Positions 8,768 through 21,600 are shown, counted from the first letter of the stretch. The stretch: 22,254 bases of DNA from Didymodactylos carnosus (GCA_905250885.1 CAJNOQ010002888.1:1-22254); one strand, 5' to 3'. A program made the numbers and translations. The notes: generated from the sequence alone by a model not told the origin.

Positions 8768-11700
8768 TATCAAAAAAATTTTGTCTTGGGCGACTGTCGT
8801 CGAAATCTGAATGGTCTTTACCATTCGATATCTCAACATTATCATGCCCAACATCAGTATACTCGAGAGTGGTAACGATCGATGCCGATGTACTTCTCCT
8901 GCTGAGTAACTCGTCGCCGGTGTGCTTTTCAAACGCTATTTAATCACTTTCGAGTACTTTGACGAGAAGGACCAACTCAAACAGTACCCGTATGATTTGT
9001 CCATCATCAAGCATTTGCCCTAACGATTCCGTGTTTTTTTATTCTCGAATAAAAGATATACGGAATAGCGCCTTGTTTTTAAGGGATTGTTTCAACAGAG
9101 ATGTTCCTTTTGTGTTAAGTGTCAGCCGTTACACTTTGTGCACTCAAATCTGATCAGTTTGACCCTCGGATAAAATGTTATCGTCATCGTGGTCATCGTT
9201 CTAAGCCGTTTCATACCTAGATACAGCCTGTCGCATCTTGTAGAGCGCGTTCTTTTAGGTCTAGAATCAAATTCTTAGACCTATCGGTTGAGTTTTGGCA
9301 AAGGTATTGCGATTGCATGACAGCCAAAAAAGTGATTTTTCACGATTTTGAGACCTTTTTTATTGGCCATGTATTGAAGTATTTATAGAATATTTTGTCA
9401 CCAACATGAGTTAGAGTTCTAAACATTTGACTGAATATATATTTTGGTATGGGCGACACGACTATGATGTCCAGTGACTAAATGCTTTAATACGTCTTTC
9501 AAAATGGGTCGTTAGTATGTCAAAGGTTGCGTCTTCACGCGTCTCACAAAACGCGTCTAACACTGATCTATAGTGCGCCTCAATAAAATGTGTTACAGTT
9601 GAGACACAAACGTTATTGTGGTGTACTAATTATGGTAAAATGTCTGATCTTCACTCAGTGATACGTCTAAGATCAATAAATGTAATATGATGATCTCTGA
9701 TGTCACAAGTATTTCAATATTAAATTCACACTTACCAAAAGTAAAAATAAGAAATCTCAACGAAAATATTTTTGTGCTTTGATACAAAGCATCTGTCGTT
9801 GGTATAAAGAGAATCTGAATTTTTTTCTCTAAATGTTTCTTATACTACTACCGTTACTACTCTAATTGCACAATAATATAGTTTTTTTCCAAAAATATGT
9901 TTTCTATTTCATGTGTCGAAATGTAAATATATAGTTTTAACGAAAACAGCAAAAAACAGAAATGTTTCTCTCTTCACCCTAGTTTTTCGCCCACAGTCGA
10001 ATATTCTACTTGTCGTAGTCAAATTAGAATAGGCGTGCTACATGAGGAAACTAAAGCGATAAAGGCCGAACTGATTGAGCTAATTCTCGAATCCTAGAGA
10101 AGGTCAAAACATGCTCTTTCCACTGATCATGTTCAAAAACTTTTATCATTTGAAAAGTCGAGTTTCCAGAAAATCCTCGGTCTTTAATGTTAAACGGTTT
10201 TAAAGTTTTTCACTTGAGATCACGCATGGAAGACCTTCACTGGTCGATATGCATTTGATGTTGGAACAAGAATTTCAGAGGAAAAATTTGCGTGAAAAAT
10301 CTGCGCTCGTGTACACAAGTGAACAATCTTCATGCGTGGTCACACGTGAAACAATTGTGGCTTCCAAAGTATAAATTTCCTAAAATTTTGGGTCAAATCA
10401 AGGCACGTTGAATTGTAAATCCGTAACGTTATCATTGAACCAGCTTGACAACGGAGAATGTAGAATAAATTTTGTACCTACCCTTGCCAACCAATTTTCA
10501 CCATATTTCATGCGTAAATCTTCGTAAGAATTTTGCTCAAAAAATTCTGGGATTTTTCACCTCGTATAAAAAACGACCTTACCGATACTACTCCTTTCGA
10601 TAAAATTTTACCATGGGAAATCTTAACTAATCGAAACATTTTCACTTGTGGATAAACGTGGATAGAAAAGAACTGCGTGAAAAAATTACACATGGATTAA
10701 TGTGAAGTGCTATCTTTTATAATAAAATTTGTTCTAGACATTCTGACGTCTTTTCGTGATCACGCGCGAAAAATAAGATGGAAAACATTTTCGTGCACAG
10801 TGGATGACTAGTCAGTCACAAGCGGATAATTTTTTCACGCGTGCTAACACATCATTTAACGATGTTCACCTGCGCTCACATTTTGGTTGTTTCGCCATAT
10901 TTTTTGACTGTGTTTTCTCATGGTCTTCAGTTCTTGGACCAAAAAGCTTTTTACGGTTAAATATTGTATTCGAAAGAAAATTATGCTGTATTTCAATGTA
11001 CAAAAAGTGCACTTTCGATTTTTGCTAGATTTCACAGTCGTTGCCAACTGTGTTTCAGAATAGTCTAACTGAAAACGGTATTATATATAAGTTTTCTGTC
11101 ATTCCACTAAGACAAATCTCCACAGACAGAATCAGACGTCTAGGACATGGTCGCCATTTTCAATCTAATTATGAGAAGAACTAATGTCTAATGAGAGAAC
11201 ACTGCGTCTAATGCTATTTCTACGAAAGCAAAAATAGTGTTCGCTCAAACGTTAGCTTTCTCGAATATGACAGATTATGTCGGATAGAATCTTTGGCATT
11301 GAACAAGGAGTATAGTAGATTAACTAATCACTATCTTTCTTAAAAACATTGAATATTTCACTCTTTGCAAAAAAGTAAAAACATGACGGCCGAATATGAA
11401 GTTGAGGCAAAGGACAGCTATTAGAAAAAAGATTCTTGACCATTTTGGATATTACACAGGCAGAACTACTGTGATTATTGTAGTTCCGATGCACCGGTAA
11501 TTTTCAGTTCAAACATGTATAAGAAAAGAGAGCTCACTATTGGATCAGAATATGCAAATTATAATAATCGAAGAGAGAGCCTATTCTTGCTAAGACGACT
11601 AATGTACGTATCACATTCTATAAGTGTGCCTACAAGATAATCCAAAGAATTATTTAAATAAGAGTAGCACGGCTTGAATCCTCCCAGGACAATGAAAACG

Positions 11701-12466
11701 AGATCAAAATTGGCTCGTTTATGGGTCATTAATGAGTCATTGCTGCCAATTAATTGGCCATGTTTTGGTCATTAATGGTCATCTTTACATCATTTTTATC
11801 CCTTAAACGGTATCGTTAATCGGTCGTTTTTAGACCGTTTTTTTTTGCTAGGTAAAAATGATCATTTTATAATACTGATCATTTTATGGTAATGATCATT
11901 TTCAGACATTAATTAGCCATTTTAGATCATTAATTGGATAGTCGATAAACACTCGTTTTCGATGATCTTAAATACATCATTTTCACCTTATTCACATAAA
12001 TTAGTTATTTTTATCTCATTCGGATGATATAATTACGACCGTATATCGAATTTCATCTCAAAATATTTAAATCGTTTACAAATTACAGATGGTACATGAA
12101 TCAAATGAGATTTTTAGCAAAATCGCTAAGGCTTTTGTGTGATAATAATTGTAGAGGTACAAGACGTTCCACGTGTGTATCAAAAAGTGCACATACTATA
12201 AAAACTGGATAGAACGTGCCACTCTTTGGCCGGTAAAATTTAAATTAAAGTGGAGAAATTGAAATAGATTAAACTTTTGAATTTTAAAAATTCAATTTTT
12301 TCATTTAAAAGGAATATAACGTAGTTATCTGGCAAAACTAAAAAAATAGCATTTTTGTAGAGCAGACTATTGTCTACAAAACTTAAACGGCAATTTAAAA
12401 ACGTAGTAAAAAACTATTTTTTGAACGTTTTGTTTTTGACATAGCTGGATAAAGCTGATCGCGTTT
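8768..12466. other. 3.7-kb gene-free AT-rich stretch
   Basis: No gene, RNA gene or large repeat that I can support. Two compositional patches are visible. Around 10200-10850, words such as CACGCG, TCACACGTG and CGTGAAAA recur, with a perfect palindrome CGTGATCACG at 10755-10764. Around 11700-11960, ATCATTA/TAATGATC words dominate, with the tandem repeat listed separately and a CGGTC...GACCG hairpin at 11821-11837. Short frames at 8723-8932, 8959-9153, 10508-10693 and 10804-11047 look like chance. Confidence 0.45.
11859..11909 (+). repeat. 17-bp tandem repeat, three copies
   Basis: TGATCATTTT begins at 11859, 11876 and 11893, an exact 17-bp period, with the remaining 7 bases of each unit diverged. 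Each unit contains the palindrome TGATCA. The flanks are rich in related ATCATT words. Confidence 0.65.
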
Positions 12467-12643
12467 CTTGCTGAGATAATTACTTTTTTAAAATCGATAG
12501 CGAAAAATATAGAAATACATCCGATAAAGATCTTCATCAACAAAAGTCAATTCTTTTGCAAAAATCCATGAGATACTCGGAATTAGCGTCACTATTTCTA
12601 TATTTTTCGCTATTCATTTTAAAAAAGGAGTTTTCTCAGCAAG
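12467..12643. repeat. IR5: short fold-back repeat (51-nt arms)
   Basis: Arms 12467-12517 and 12593-12643 are reverse complements, joined by a 75-nt spacer. Both contain CTTGCTGAG at the outer end and AGCGAAAAATATAGAAATA at the inner end; the middle holds a few substitutions. No ORF. Confidence 0.7.
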
Positions 12644-14584
12644 GAAATAAAACAAATAAAATCGATCTTTTACTTGTTTTGCCACCAATCTAATGACTAG
12701 AATGAAGCAAAGAAATTTTTTTATCGTGTGATTAGAAAAAACTAGCCAGTTATGCAAGATTCATAGAGACCTCGTCATCGGTTCTACTCATCTTTTTCAT
12801 GAATTTCAATGATCAGGGAATTATTTTCCAAATAATTAAGAGAAGTAACTAGTATATTCTGTTGGTTTTTGTAGTTTTTGAACTATTTTCAAGATAATCT
12901 TTATAATGTAATCTGTATAATCCGTACTAAACGCTATTCACTATCATGAATAATAATTATAGTTATCATTATAGCCTCTGGACTGTTTCACTCATCACTT
13001 TTTTAAAAGAGAATTGAAAGTTTTGATAACTATAATATGTAGTCTCGACAGTGTATCCAAGTCACTTGCTTGTTTATTTGAATTTATTAAAATTAGTTAT
13101 CATTAAAAGATCCCATTCTAAAACTGAAAGTATCGTAAATAAAAGGCAAATATTTCTTAGTGTGCGTGTAACAGCATGAAATCCACATATTCTACATTAA
13201 TTATTATGTATGAGTGAATTAGTGCAATAGACTGAATGTTAATCTTATTATTTATTATGTTATTTGTTTGTGATATAAAGCTTAATTTAGATATGATTTG
13301 TATTACTTGTCAAACAAATTGTATGCTCTTCATTGACTTATGCCTATTATTACTATCAGTCCCACATATACTGGTAGAATTTAACGAAAAATGACAAAGA
13401 AAGTAATCTCCCGCCTCACCTAATCTTCTGTTCAAAATATAATATAATCTCACTTTTTGAATAACTCAAGATAGAAAAAAGAGAAATCGAAATTTTTTCA
13501 GTTTAGTAAGTATGAAATTTATCCATCTGCTTTTGTTCTGAACAATTCGAATGGTTTGATTGAATTTTGAGCGAAATAAAAGTTTGTTTATTTCTGTACT
13601 AAATTAGGGTCTTTTTTTCTAAAATTATGCGATCTGAGAAGTTCCAAGTAGTTCCGAGAAAACTTTTATATCTCTAAATCGATCAAACTGACAATCTCGG
13701 ACTTGTGTTGTGCGTAGGTGTTTGTCTGTCATTGTATCATCGTCATCAAGTAGCAATGGAGAACACAAAATGCTGATCCACTGCGTCTCCCTTGCTTAGA
13801 TACTAGGTTAACTAAATAATTTTCACAACTACAACCAAGACAAAGATTATAGAATTATTATCGAATTTACTCGTTCTTTCTATCAAATTTCACTCATTTT
13901 TAGCGTAAAAAAAAACTCAAACAAAAAAAGACCAACAACAGTTTTTCTCACAAAGTAGCAATAGCCTAAATGTGTAAAAAACCACACACAAAAGAAAAAG
14001 ATGAAAAACATCAGATCTAGACCGGTTCTAGCACAGAAAAAAGAAACTCATATCCATCGACTACAAAATAGCTAGTATGTACATTGAATACAAAAAAGAG
14101 ATGAGAAAAAAAAATAGATCAACAAACAAGAGAAAAATTAAACTAATTTCCATGTGAATCTTATACCATGAAAAGAAAACAAAAAGAAAAATGATAACTC
14201 AATAAAGAAATGAAAAAAGATGGCATGAAAAATAACAACGTTTTTATCTGTATGTACGCTAATCGAGTGAGAGAGAGAAAAAAAAACTGATCTGATTATA
14301 AACAATTAAAATTATATAATTTTATAAATTATGCAATTTTAATTTTTGGACAAGTAGTCTGTGTGGTGGTTGACTAAGATGTTGAAATAAATCTGACGTG
14401 AAACGAAATTCAACATTGCACAAATCACATGTTATATCACAGATTAATGGCGTTCTAAAAACAAATAGAAAAGCAAATATCTTTACTGTATTTCGAAATT
14501 GATCAGAGAAAAATTAGTAACTGCAAAATAGCCGAATGATCATTCCTCGATTCATAATATTCTGTTGTAAAATGAAAAGTTCGT
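12644..14584. other. 1.9-kb gene-free stretch with A-rich tract
   Basis: No gene is recognised. From about 13890 to 14290 the plus strand is strongly A-rich and purine-rich, with many AAAAAGA and GAAAAA runs, ending in GAGAGAGAG. Just after it, 14307-14345 contains an AT hairpin (AATTAAAAT ... ATTTTAATT). The strand bias could reflect an old retrotransposed tail or a slippage-prone purine tract. Confidence 0.4.
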
Positions 14585-14882
14585 AAGATACCGATAATTC
14601 AAAAGTAAAGTGGATTTTTGTTTTTCTCCTTTCATGTATACATGATTGAATAGAACGCATCGAGTTGATTAAAATATGTCTTTTACTTGTTCAAAAGAAT
14701 GTTTTGAGGGAGAAAAAAATAGAAAAAATTTCAAAGATGTAAATGGTTGAAAAACGCTTGAGTTTCACAAAACTTAATTTTTCACTTTCAAATTCTTTTC
14801 AAGTTTCAAAACTTATTTTTTCTAATTCAGCATCAAAACTGAGTATGAGAACGATATTTGTTCGAATTTGAAGTAAAAAGGC
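14585..14882 (+). repeat. IR3 left arm
   Basis: The reverse complement aligns end to end with 15339-15634 with roughly 85% identity by eye. Shared blocks include TTCAAAAGTAAAGTG, TACTTGTTCAAAAGAATG, CGCTTGAGTTTCAC, and the stretch through TTTGATGCTG and CTCATACTC. The frame at 14858-15088 overlapping it is not gene-like. Confidence 0.85.
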
Positions 14883-15338
14883 TTTTTTTTGTTGATTTTG
14901 ATTTTTTGATGAAAATCTCAGTTTTAAGTAAGAAATATAGCACTGCGACAAAATGCATGTTCAAGTTATCACTTAAAACACTACTCGAGCTTTCGACCTT
15001 TATTCAAGGGTCATCATCAGATGTGAATGGCAAAAAGAAAAAGGATAGGATAGAAAAGTATATCATCCGACTCAGTTTTGGCCGCTAATTCTGAATTTGC
15101 ATAAAAAAATGAGTTCTGATGGAGAAAATTGAAAATTATAGACAGAATTCCAATCTTTTCGCTTCTGGTTTAGAAATATAATAATTTTCGCAGTGACAAA
15201 ACAACTTTTAAAGCTCTTCTAATGGTGGTTCTAATGAAGTAATAAAGTCAACTTCATCTCTTCAGAAAAAACTCGATAGGTTTGCAAAATTGTTCACTAA
15301 CATTTGACAGAGGGAGTCCAAGTCAGTCATACTCGATA
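14883..15338. other. spacer of IR3
   Basis: This 456-nt spacer between the arms holds the hammerhead-like motif and a small hairpin (ATGAAGT...ACTTCAT, about 15233-15256). There is no gene. It would form the loop of a transcript crossing IR3. Confidence 0.6.
14982..15031 (-). ncRNA. hammerhead ribozyme-like motif
   Basis: Read on the minus strand, CTGATGA (15020-15014) is followed by a 4-bp stem II, GACC (15012-15009) with GGTC (14998-14995), and then GAAA (14994-14991). Next come GCT, making AGCT self-complementary, and C at 14987. The order CTGATGA, stem II, GAAA, short palindromic stem III and cleavage C is that of the minimal (dimer-acting) hammerheads known from Penelope-like elements and animal retrozymes. 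Weak points: an extra T sits between CTGATGA and stem II, and stem I is poor (CACAT against GAGTAGTG with a wobble and mismatch). It may be a decayed or inactive copy. It lies in the spacer of IR3. Confidence 0.5.
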
Positions 15339-15634
15339 GACTTTTTACTTCCAATTCGAGCAAATATCGTTCTCATACTCAGTTTTGATGCTGAATTAGA
15401 AAAAATAAATTTTGAAACTTGAAAAGAATTTGAAAGTGGGAAATATAAGTTTTTGTGAAACTCAAGCGTTTTTTAACCATTTATACCTTTGAAGTTTTTT
15501 CTATTTTTTTCCCCCTCAAAACATTCTTTTGAACAAGTAAAAGGCACATTTTAATCAGGTCGATGCGCTCTATCCAATCATGTATAAATAAAAGGAGAAA
15601 AAGTTTCACTTTACTTTTGAACTATTGGCACCTT
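15339..15634 (-). repeat. IR3 right arm, forming the 3' UTR of the TDRD9-like gene
   Basis: This is the partner of 14585-14882. Similarity continues through the stop codon of the helicase gene (15622-15624) and about ten bases into its last codons. There the left arm reads ATA-ATTC where the right, reverse-complemented, reads ATA-GTTC. The helicase 3' UTR is therefore wholly repeat sequence. Confidence 0.85.
15550..15555 (-). terminator. candidate polyadenylation signal (ATTAAA) of the TDRD9-like gene
   Basis: ATTAAA on the minus strand lies 67-72 nt after the stop. I found no canonical AATAAA on that strand in the right arm, so this is the best candidate. If it is used, the message ends inside the right IR3 arm and does not form the hairpin. 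Confidence 0.35.
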
Positions 15635-18600
15635 ATATATACGTACACTGTTGCTTTTTCTTTTAACCAAATCAAATGGTACATCATTTTATTTCGAAAT
15701 TCATCATCAATTTCAAGTGTTCTAAGCATAACATCATCGTGTAACGGAAATAATTTGCATTTTTCAGGTGCCATATCTTCCAGTATCTTTGGTACACGAT
15801 CATCTGGATGAATCTATAGAAAACAAAAATTCAAAGTTAAAATTAGAGAAATAGAAACGTTTTAATTTATTTGCATACTTGATTCCATAGATAATTTTGA
15901 AAATAATTTTGCTTTAATGGTATTCGAGGACGATCCATTAGTCTAATACAACAGAAGAAAATTTTCAATACAAAAATAACAAGTTTTCTATGTTTATTTT
16001 TATTGTTTAAGCAAATAATTTAATTTAGGATAAAAAAAAAGTCAGTATATTATTACCGTTCTAGTGCATGCCATGCATCTTTTCTAATTTGACCAATATC
16101 TTTTCTATGACTTTGATGTAAAATATCTTCACTACTTAATGCCTGGTTCATTAGTTTTCTTAAATCATTAATCTAGATGAAGAAAAAAAAGATAGTACAT
16201 ATTTATTCTAATTTTATTTTATCGATTTACATCTGTTAGATCATCTGTAGTCATATGTACATCAAATGCAATATCCATATCATGATCAGGATATAAGGCC
16301 TCATCTGTTTGTGGATCATAGCCAAGACCACACAGAACACCAATTTTTTTTGTACGTTCTTCATCAACTCTAAAATTCAAGAGAAAGCACAATACAACGC
16401 TCTTAATTATAAAATAATTGTAGATGGGAAGTAAAATATATAAAATTTAAAGAAATAATAATGGGTATTTTTTACAATTGTAAAAGAGATTTGACTCAAA
16501 TGTATCACATCCAATGCGACGGTTGTTTTAATCGACTCATAATATCTTCGGACTGTTTCAAACCATTAATTGTAGTATATTCTATTTTCTTACCGTAATT
16601 CGATTGTTGGCGCAAATAACATGGCAATAAGAGCCGGTAATCCTCTAATACTAGGCATTAACGTGGTGTGTCTCAAGGAAACAACTTGACGAGTTTGTGA
16701 TAAATGAACACCAACAGCAACTAATAAACGACGAAAATTTGAATGCGGTTCTTCTTCTAATCCTACTGAATTAACACTATCACCATCAATTTGTACACGG
16801 CGATTTTTTGTTGCTGAATGACACGATGAATGATTTGCTTCAAGTGGTGTAAATGGACCTGTAAGAGTTATTGGTTGACCAATTTCTTTTCGTTCATATA
16901 TTTCACATAATTCTTTTGGTACGTCCATGGTTGTTATCGTTCGATTGGATGGATCAGTGGAAAACGAAAGATCGATACTTTGTGAATCAAAACGTTGTGC
17001 ATCTTTACGAAAACGATAATCACGCTAAAAGAAAACAAAATAAGATATAAACGTAACGGCACATCTAACGAAGTCGTTTATATGATGAAAGATCTGGAAG
17101 TGCTAATACTCGTAGGTACTTACATCAAACACATGTTCTTCATCAGCCTGCTCTGCAAATTGCCGATTAATTAACATATTTCGAAGTGTTTTTCGCATAT
17201 TTTGTGGTGTTTGCGGATGTTCTCTTGTATTTATTGATGCTACATGTTGATTTTGTGAAGAGCCTTTCGGTTCAAGATCGATATCACATTTCACAATATT
17301 ACGAACAACAGCTTTGATTTCTGCTTCAACGTCACGTTCAAGAATTTGATCACAAACAAATTGCATAGCATGAGCGGCCCATTGACCTAACAAGAAGAAA
17401 ATCGTTGAATAACAAGATTCTCATACAAAATAAATAGAATTTCAATATTTCTTAGAACTAACAAAATGCTTCGATACTCACCATTAGGATATTTAGCTGC
17501 ATTTGGTCTAATTGCCCATAATTGGCATTCGAACGCTAATGGTGGTATTTTATATAATTCACGGTCTAACTGACGTAACGTGTTAATGGATAAATGTTCG
17601 GCATTGCCATAATCAATGAATAACACTTCAACTGTCACATTATCGATTCGATGAAGAATACGAGCACGATAATAAACAACACGACGAGATGATGCATTAC
17701 GTTGATTTAACACGAATGGAGCGGCCACAAATGTACCAATTTCCACTTGACTCGGAGTGATTGGTTTTATTGAACGGTTAGGATCATTGAGTACGTTTGT
17801 GATGTGTGCTAATTGTTTGACAGTTTCACGATCAACATATTGTGCCCAAAACTGATTAACATCAACAACAGTCGATACATGGATGGTCACATCTTTTGTT
17901 TTGATATCGGGAAGTTTAAGTTGAGGTAATGTAGGGAAAATAGCTAAACATAAATGAATTTTTATGTTACTATTGCATATACAAGAGCCTATAATTAACA
18001 ATTACTTTGACGTTTGGCTACATTTAAAAAAGCATCCTTGTGTTCATTCAACTGTTCTCGATTTTCACGAATATAACTGTTTGAATCGTCACATCCAGAC
18101 ATTAGTAAACGCAAACGTTCAACACGTGCCAAAGCAGCTGATCTTTCGAATGTTTGTAGTACTATTTTATGACTAGTTGATCTAAAATGATATTGATGTG
18201 TACGTCATCGGAAAAACAAGAGACATTTGTGGATCTATTTTTACCGAGCTTTAATGGCAAAATATACAGCCGGTACGATTGCCGTATTCGATGTTTCCGT
18301 TGTAATGATTGATTCAACTGGTATTTCATATGGATTTATTTTCTGTTTAGTCATATAAGCAGCTGCAAATTCGACAAATGCTCTATAAAGAGGAAATAAA
18401 ATAAAATACGATCACTATACATAATTGAACAAAGTAAGACGTACTTCGTATTTTCAAATGTTAATTTCATATCATCAACATCGACTAATGCTTTTAATTG
18501 TTGTTCAATTTGACCTTTGTATAGAATACCCTCATTTACGGGCAAATTTCGGAGCTACAATAGAATAGAAGATACTCTAGACATACATTTACAAAAGTGC

Positions 18601-21600
18601 TATGAATCTATACGTACTACAATCGTTCTTGTTGGATCTTTTCCTGATAATTCTCGATCAACAACTTCTGAATCAATTGGCTCGCGTATGTAATAATTTG
18701 GATAAAACGCTCCAGCAAGAATAATCTTAAAAATTGATAATAATAATTAGAACAAGGTTCTGTAAATCATAGATTCTTACTTTTAATCCAAGATGATCTA
18801 GCTGCTCTCTCAATTCACTAGTATATGAATCACGATTATTACGATGACGATAAAAGCGATCGGCATCGAACTCTTTTGGTACAAAAATTTTTAAATATTG
18901 TAAACGATTACGCAATTCGTCAACTAATAGTTGTACCTAGAAAAAAAAAATAGTTTTTAATGTTTTAAAAGATTATGTGGATCTATATGTATGTCTTTCT
19001 CGAAAAGTATAATTGGTAATCTTAAGTAATAATCTCTAAATCATGTTTATTCATCCGAAAGTGTTAAGATATCCGTAACCTTCTCAAAACTCAAACACAA
19101 GGATACATACTTCTGCAATACGTTTGACATCGATATTATGTGCATTTGCCCATTTTCTTTCACGTTCAGCTGTTCGAAAATGCAATTGTGTGGTATGAAA
19201 ACGCCATGCCTCGAAGAAGAAAAACAAGATACATGCAAAAGTAAAATCTTATTGAAAAATGATTCATCATACCTTATACACATTTAAAAATGCGTGACAA
19301 TCACAAAATGTGCCAGAGGCAAATGCAAATTTACTCCTATACAAATAAAAATACAGACAAATAATAAATTTGTCAGGTTTAGTTGAAAGAGAAAGATATA
19401 TTTAGAATAGTAAAAGATTTAGAGTAATATAAAGGAATTTATCTCTCTTGTTTTTTGAAAGCCAATAAAGCTTATACTAAACAGAAGATAAACAGTAGTT
19501 TTTCAATTGTTAAATGAACGATTTAACTCATTCTGCAAATTGATTTCTCATTCTATGATATGTATTCCTATAAGAATTTCAGTGATTCAGACAAACTATA
19601 AGGCTTACTTATATGCCTGTAAACGATCTTTGTAATAAATTTTGAAAACACTTTTTGTCGATAATGCTGCAGCTAAAAACACAAAAAGAGAAGAGTGAAA
19701 TTGTTTTTTATTGTTCACCTGTAGAAAACATACCAATGATAACAGTTTCATAGACTAAGCCAAATACATGTCCAAGAGCAATTAAACGTGATAGTTCAAT
19801 ATCAATTGGTAATGCAGCCATAATACGTCCCAAAAATGTTAAATCACCATCAAATGGATTTATTATTTCTTCACTTCCCATTCTTACTGTTAATGCACCA
19901 AGCTGAAGAAACCAATAAAAAAAGCAGATGAAATTTCGTTCACTTTTAAGAAATATGTAATTTTGAGAGCATCCGACGATTCTTTTATTACTTCTTTTAG
20001 CTTCAATATTGTTAATTCAATATCATTAATATTTGGTGGTTCAACAGCCAAAGCTAAAATAGCTTTTGGCGGTCCAATATTTAATTGTTTTGCTTGTACT
20101 ACAACTCGATCGAGAGATTCTTGAAGAAGAGCAGGCTTTTGAAATGGTTGTAATTGATTATATAAACTACGTTTAACTAAACGATAACATTTGCCATCAG
20201 ATACTCGACCAGCACGACCTAAAAGATAAACAAAAAAAACATATTCTTGTGAAAAGATTAGAAATTCATACAAATTCAAACAAACCTCGCCGTTGATCAC
20301 AATTTGCTTTTGATGCCCATACTAATTGTAAACAAGAATAATTTGTTTCTTGATCACAGACCATTTCTTTTGTCAAACAAAAATCAATGACTAAAATGAG
20401 AAAAAGAATTTTCTAATTAGAACTAGATTCTTCATACTCAGAAAGAAGCATCTAAAAACGCTGACATTCCACTTCAATTACTCTTATAGAACATTCCAAA
20501 TATCCTTTGATAAATAGTCAATTTTAAAGCTTTTAAAAACAGTATTATTTTAAGTTTTCGTAGATAAGATCGTTGAGACATAGCTTTTAACTCTTTTTTG
20601 TTTAGTAGAGATTGATCTCGTTTCATTCCATTTATAAAGTTTTTCTACATTTTGAAATCGAGAATTATACATACCATAACGAACATCTGCAATTGTAATT
20701 GAACTTTCAGCTAAATTTGTTGCTAATATAATCTAGTAAGAAGAATAAAATGTGTGAATAAAAGATAAACTAAGTTTTAATTTATATCTATTATTTCATA
20801 CTTTTCTGTATGTTTTTCTAGCTGGTAGAAATATTGAAAGTTGATCATCCATAGATAAATCAGCATGTAATGGTATTACATCATAATGATATTTTGTACA
20901 TTCATCTTGTTCTTCTAAATATTGAGTTGGTCTTCCACGCGGATAACGTAAATGTTCATGAACAGTTTGTATTTCTAAAAGGCCGGGTAAAAATATCAAA
21001 ACAGTTCCACGTTGAACCGGTAAATTACATGAAAAATCACTAAAAGTTAACAAAAAAAAAATATTAAAAATGGTATTCAAAAATCATTTCGATCATAGAT
21101 ATTTACACTCCACTCAAACCATCATCATCATCCAATTCTTTCAACAATTTCACAACAACATCAATAGCTTCACGTGCTAGTCTTGGTTCAAATATTTTTA
21201 AATCTGGAACCTAAGTAAACAGAGCAAATATTCATAAAAGTAAATAAAAAATGTATTAAATTTAAGACATGACTAGACTCTATATTAAGAGGTTCTATCT
21301 TTTCAATGAAAAAATGTTCATGTAAAGTGGTTGATCAGAAGAATGTTGGATAACTTACTGGTCCTAACTTTGATAAATGTTCTAAATATAGTTCTTGTAC
21401 ATCATATAATCGATCACCAATTGTCAAAACGGCAGCTGGTACAACTTTCTCATTGAGTACTTGTTTAAAATAATCTGCTAATTTATCAATTTCGATTGTG
21501 GCTGACATAAGTATGATTTTAACATTGGGAGAATTTTTACGCCATAATATTTGCACTAATATCAACAGAAAATCCATTGCTTGATCACGTTCATGGACCT

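Noticed and set aside
8723..11047. Several 60-75 codon frames on both strands
   Set aside because: No domain, no conserved motif and mutually overlapping frames; consistent with chance.
14858..15088. 76-codon plus-strand frame
   Set aside because: It runs from the IR3 arm into the spacer, antisense to the hammerhead-like motif, and has no protein-like features.
15563..15811. 82-codon plus-strand frame
   Set aside because: Antisense shadow of the last exon of the TDRD9-like gene.
16590..17393. Separate small minus-strand genes at the C-terminal end of the helicase
   Set aside because: Each frame is an exon bounded by GT-AG signals that joins in frame to its neighbours after the Tudor domain.
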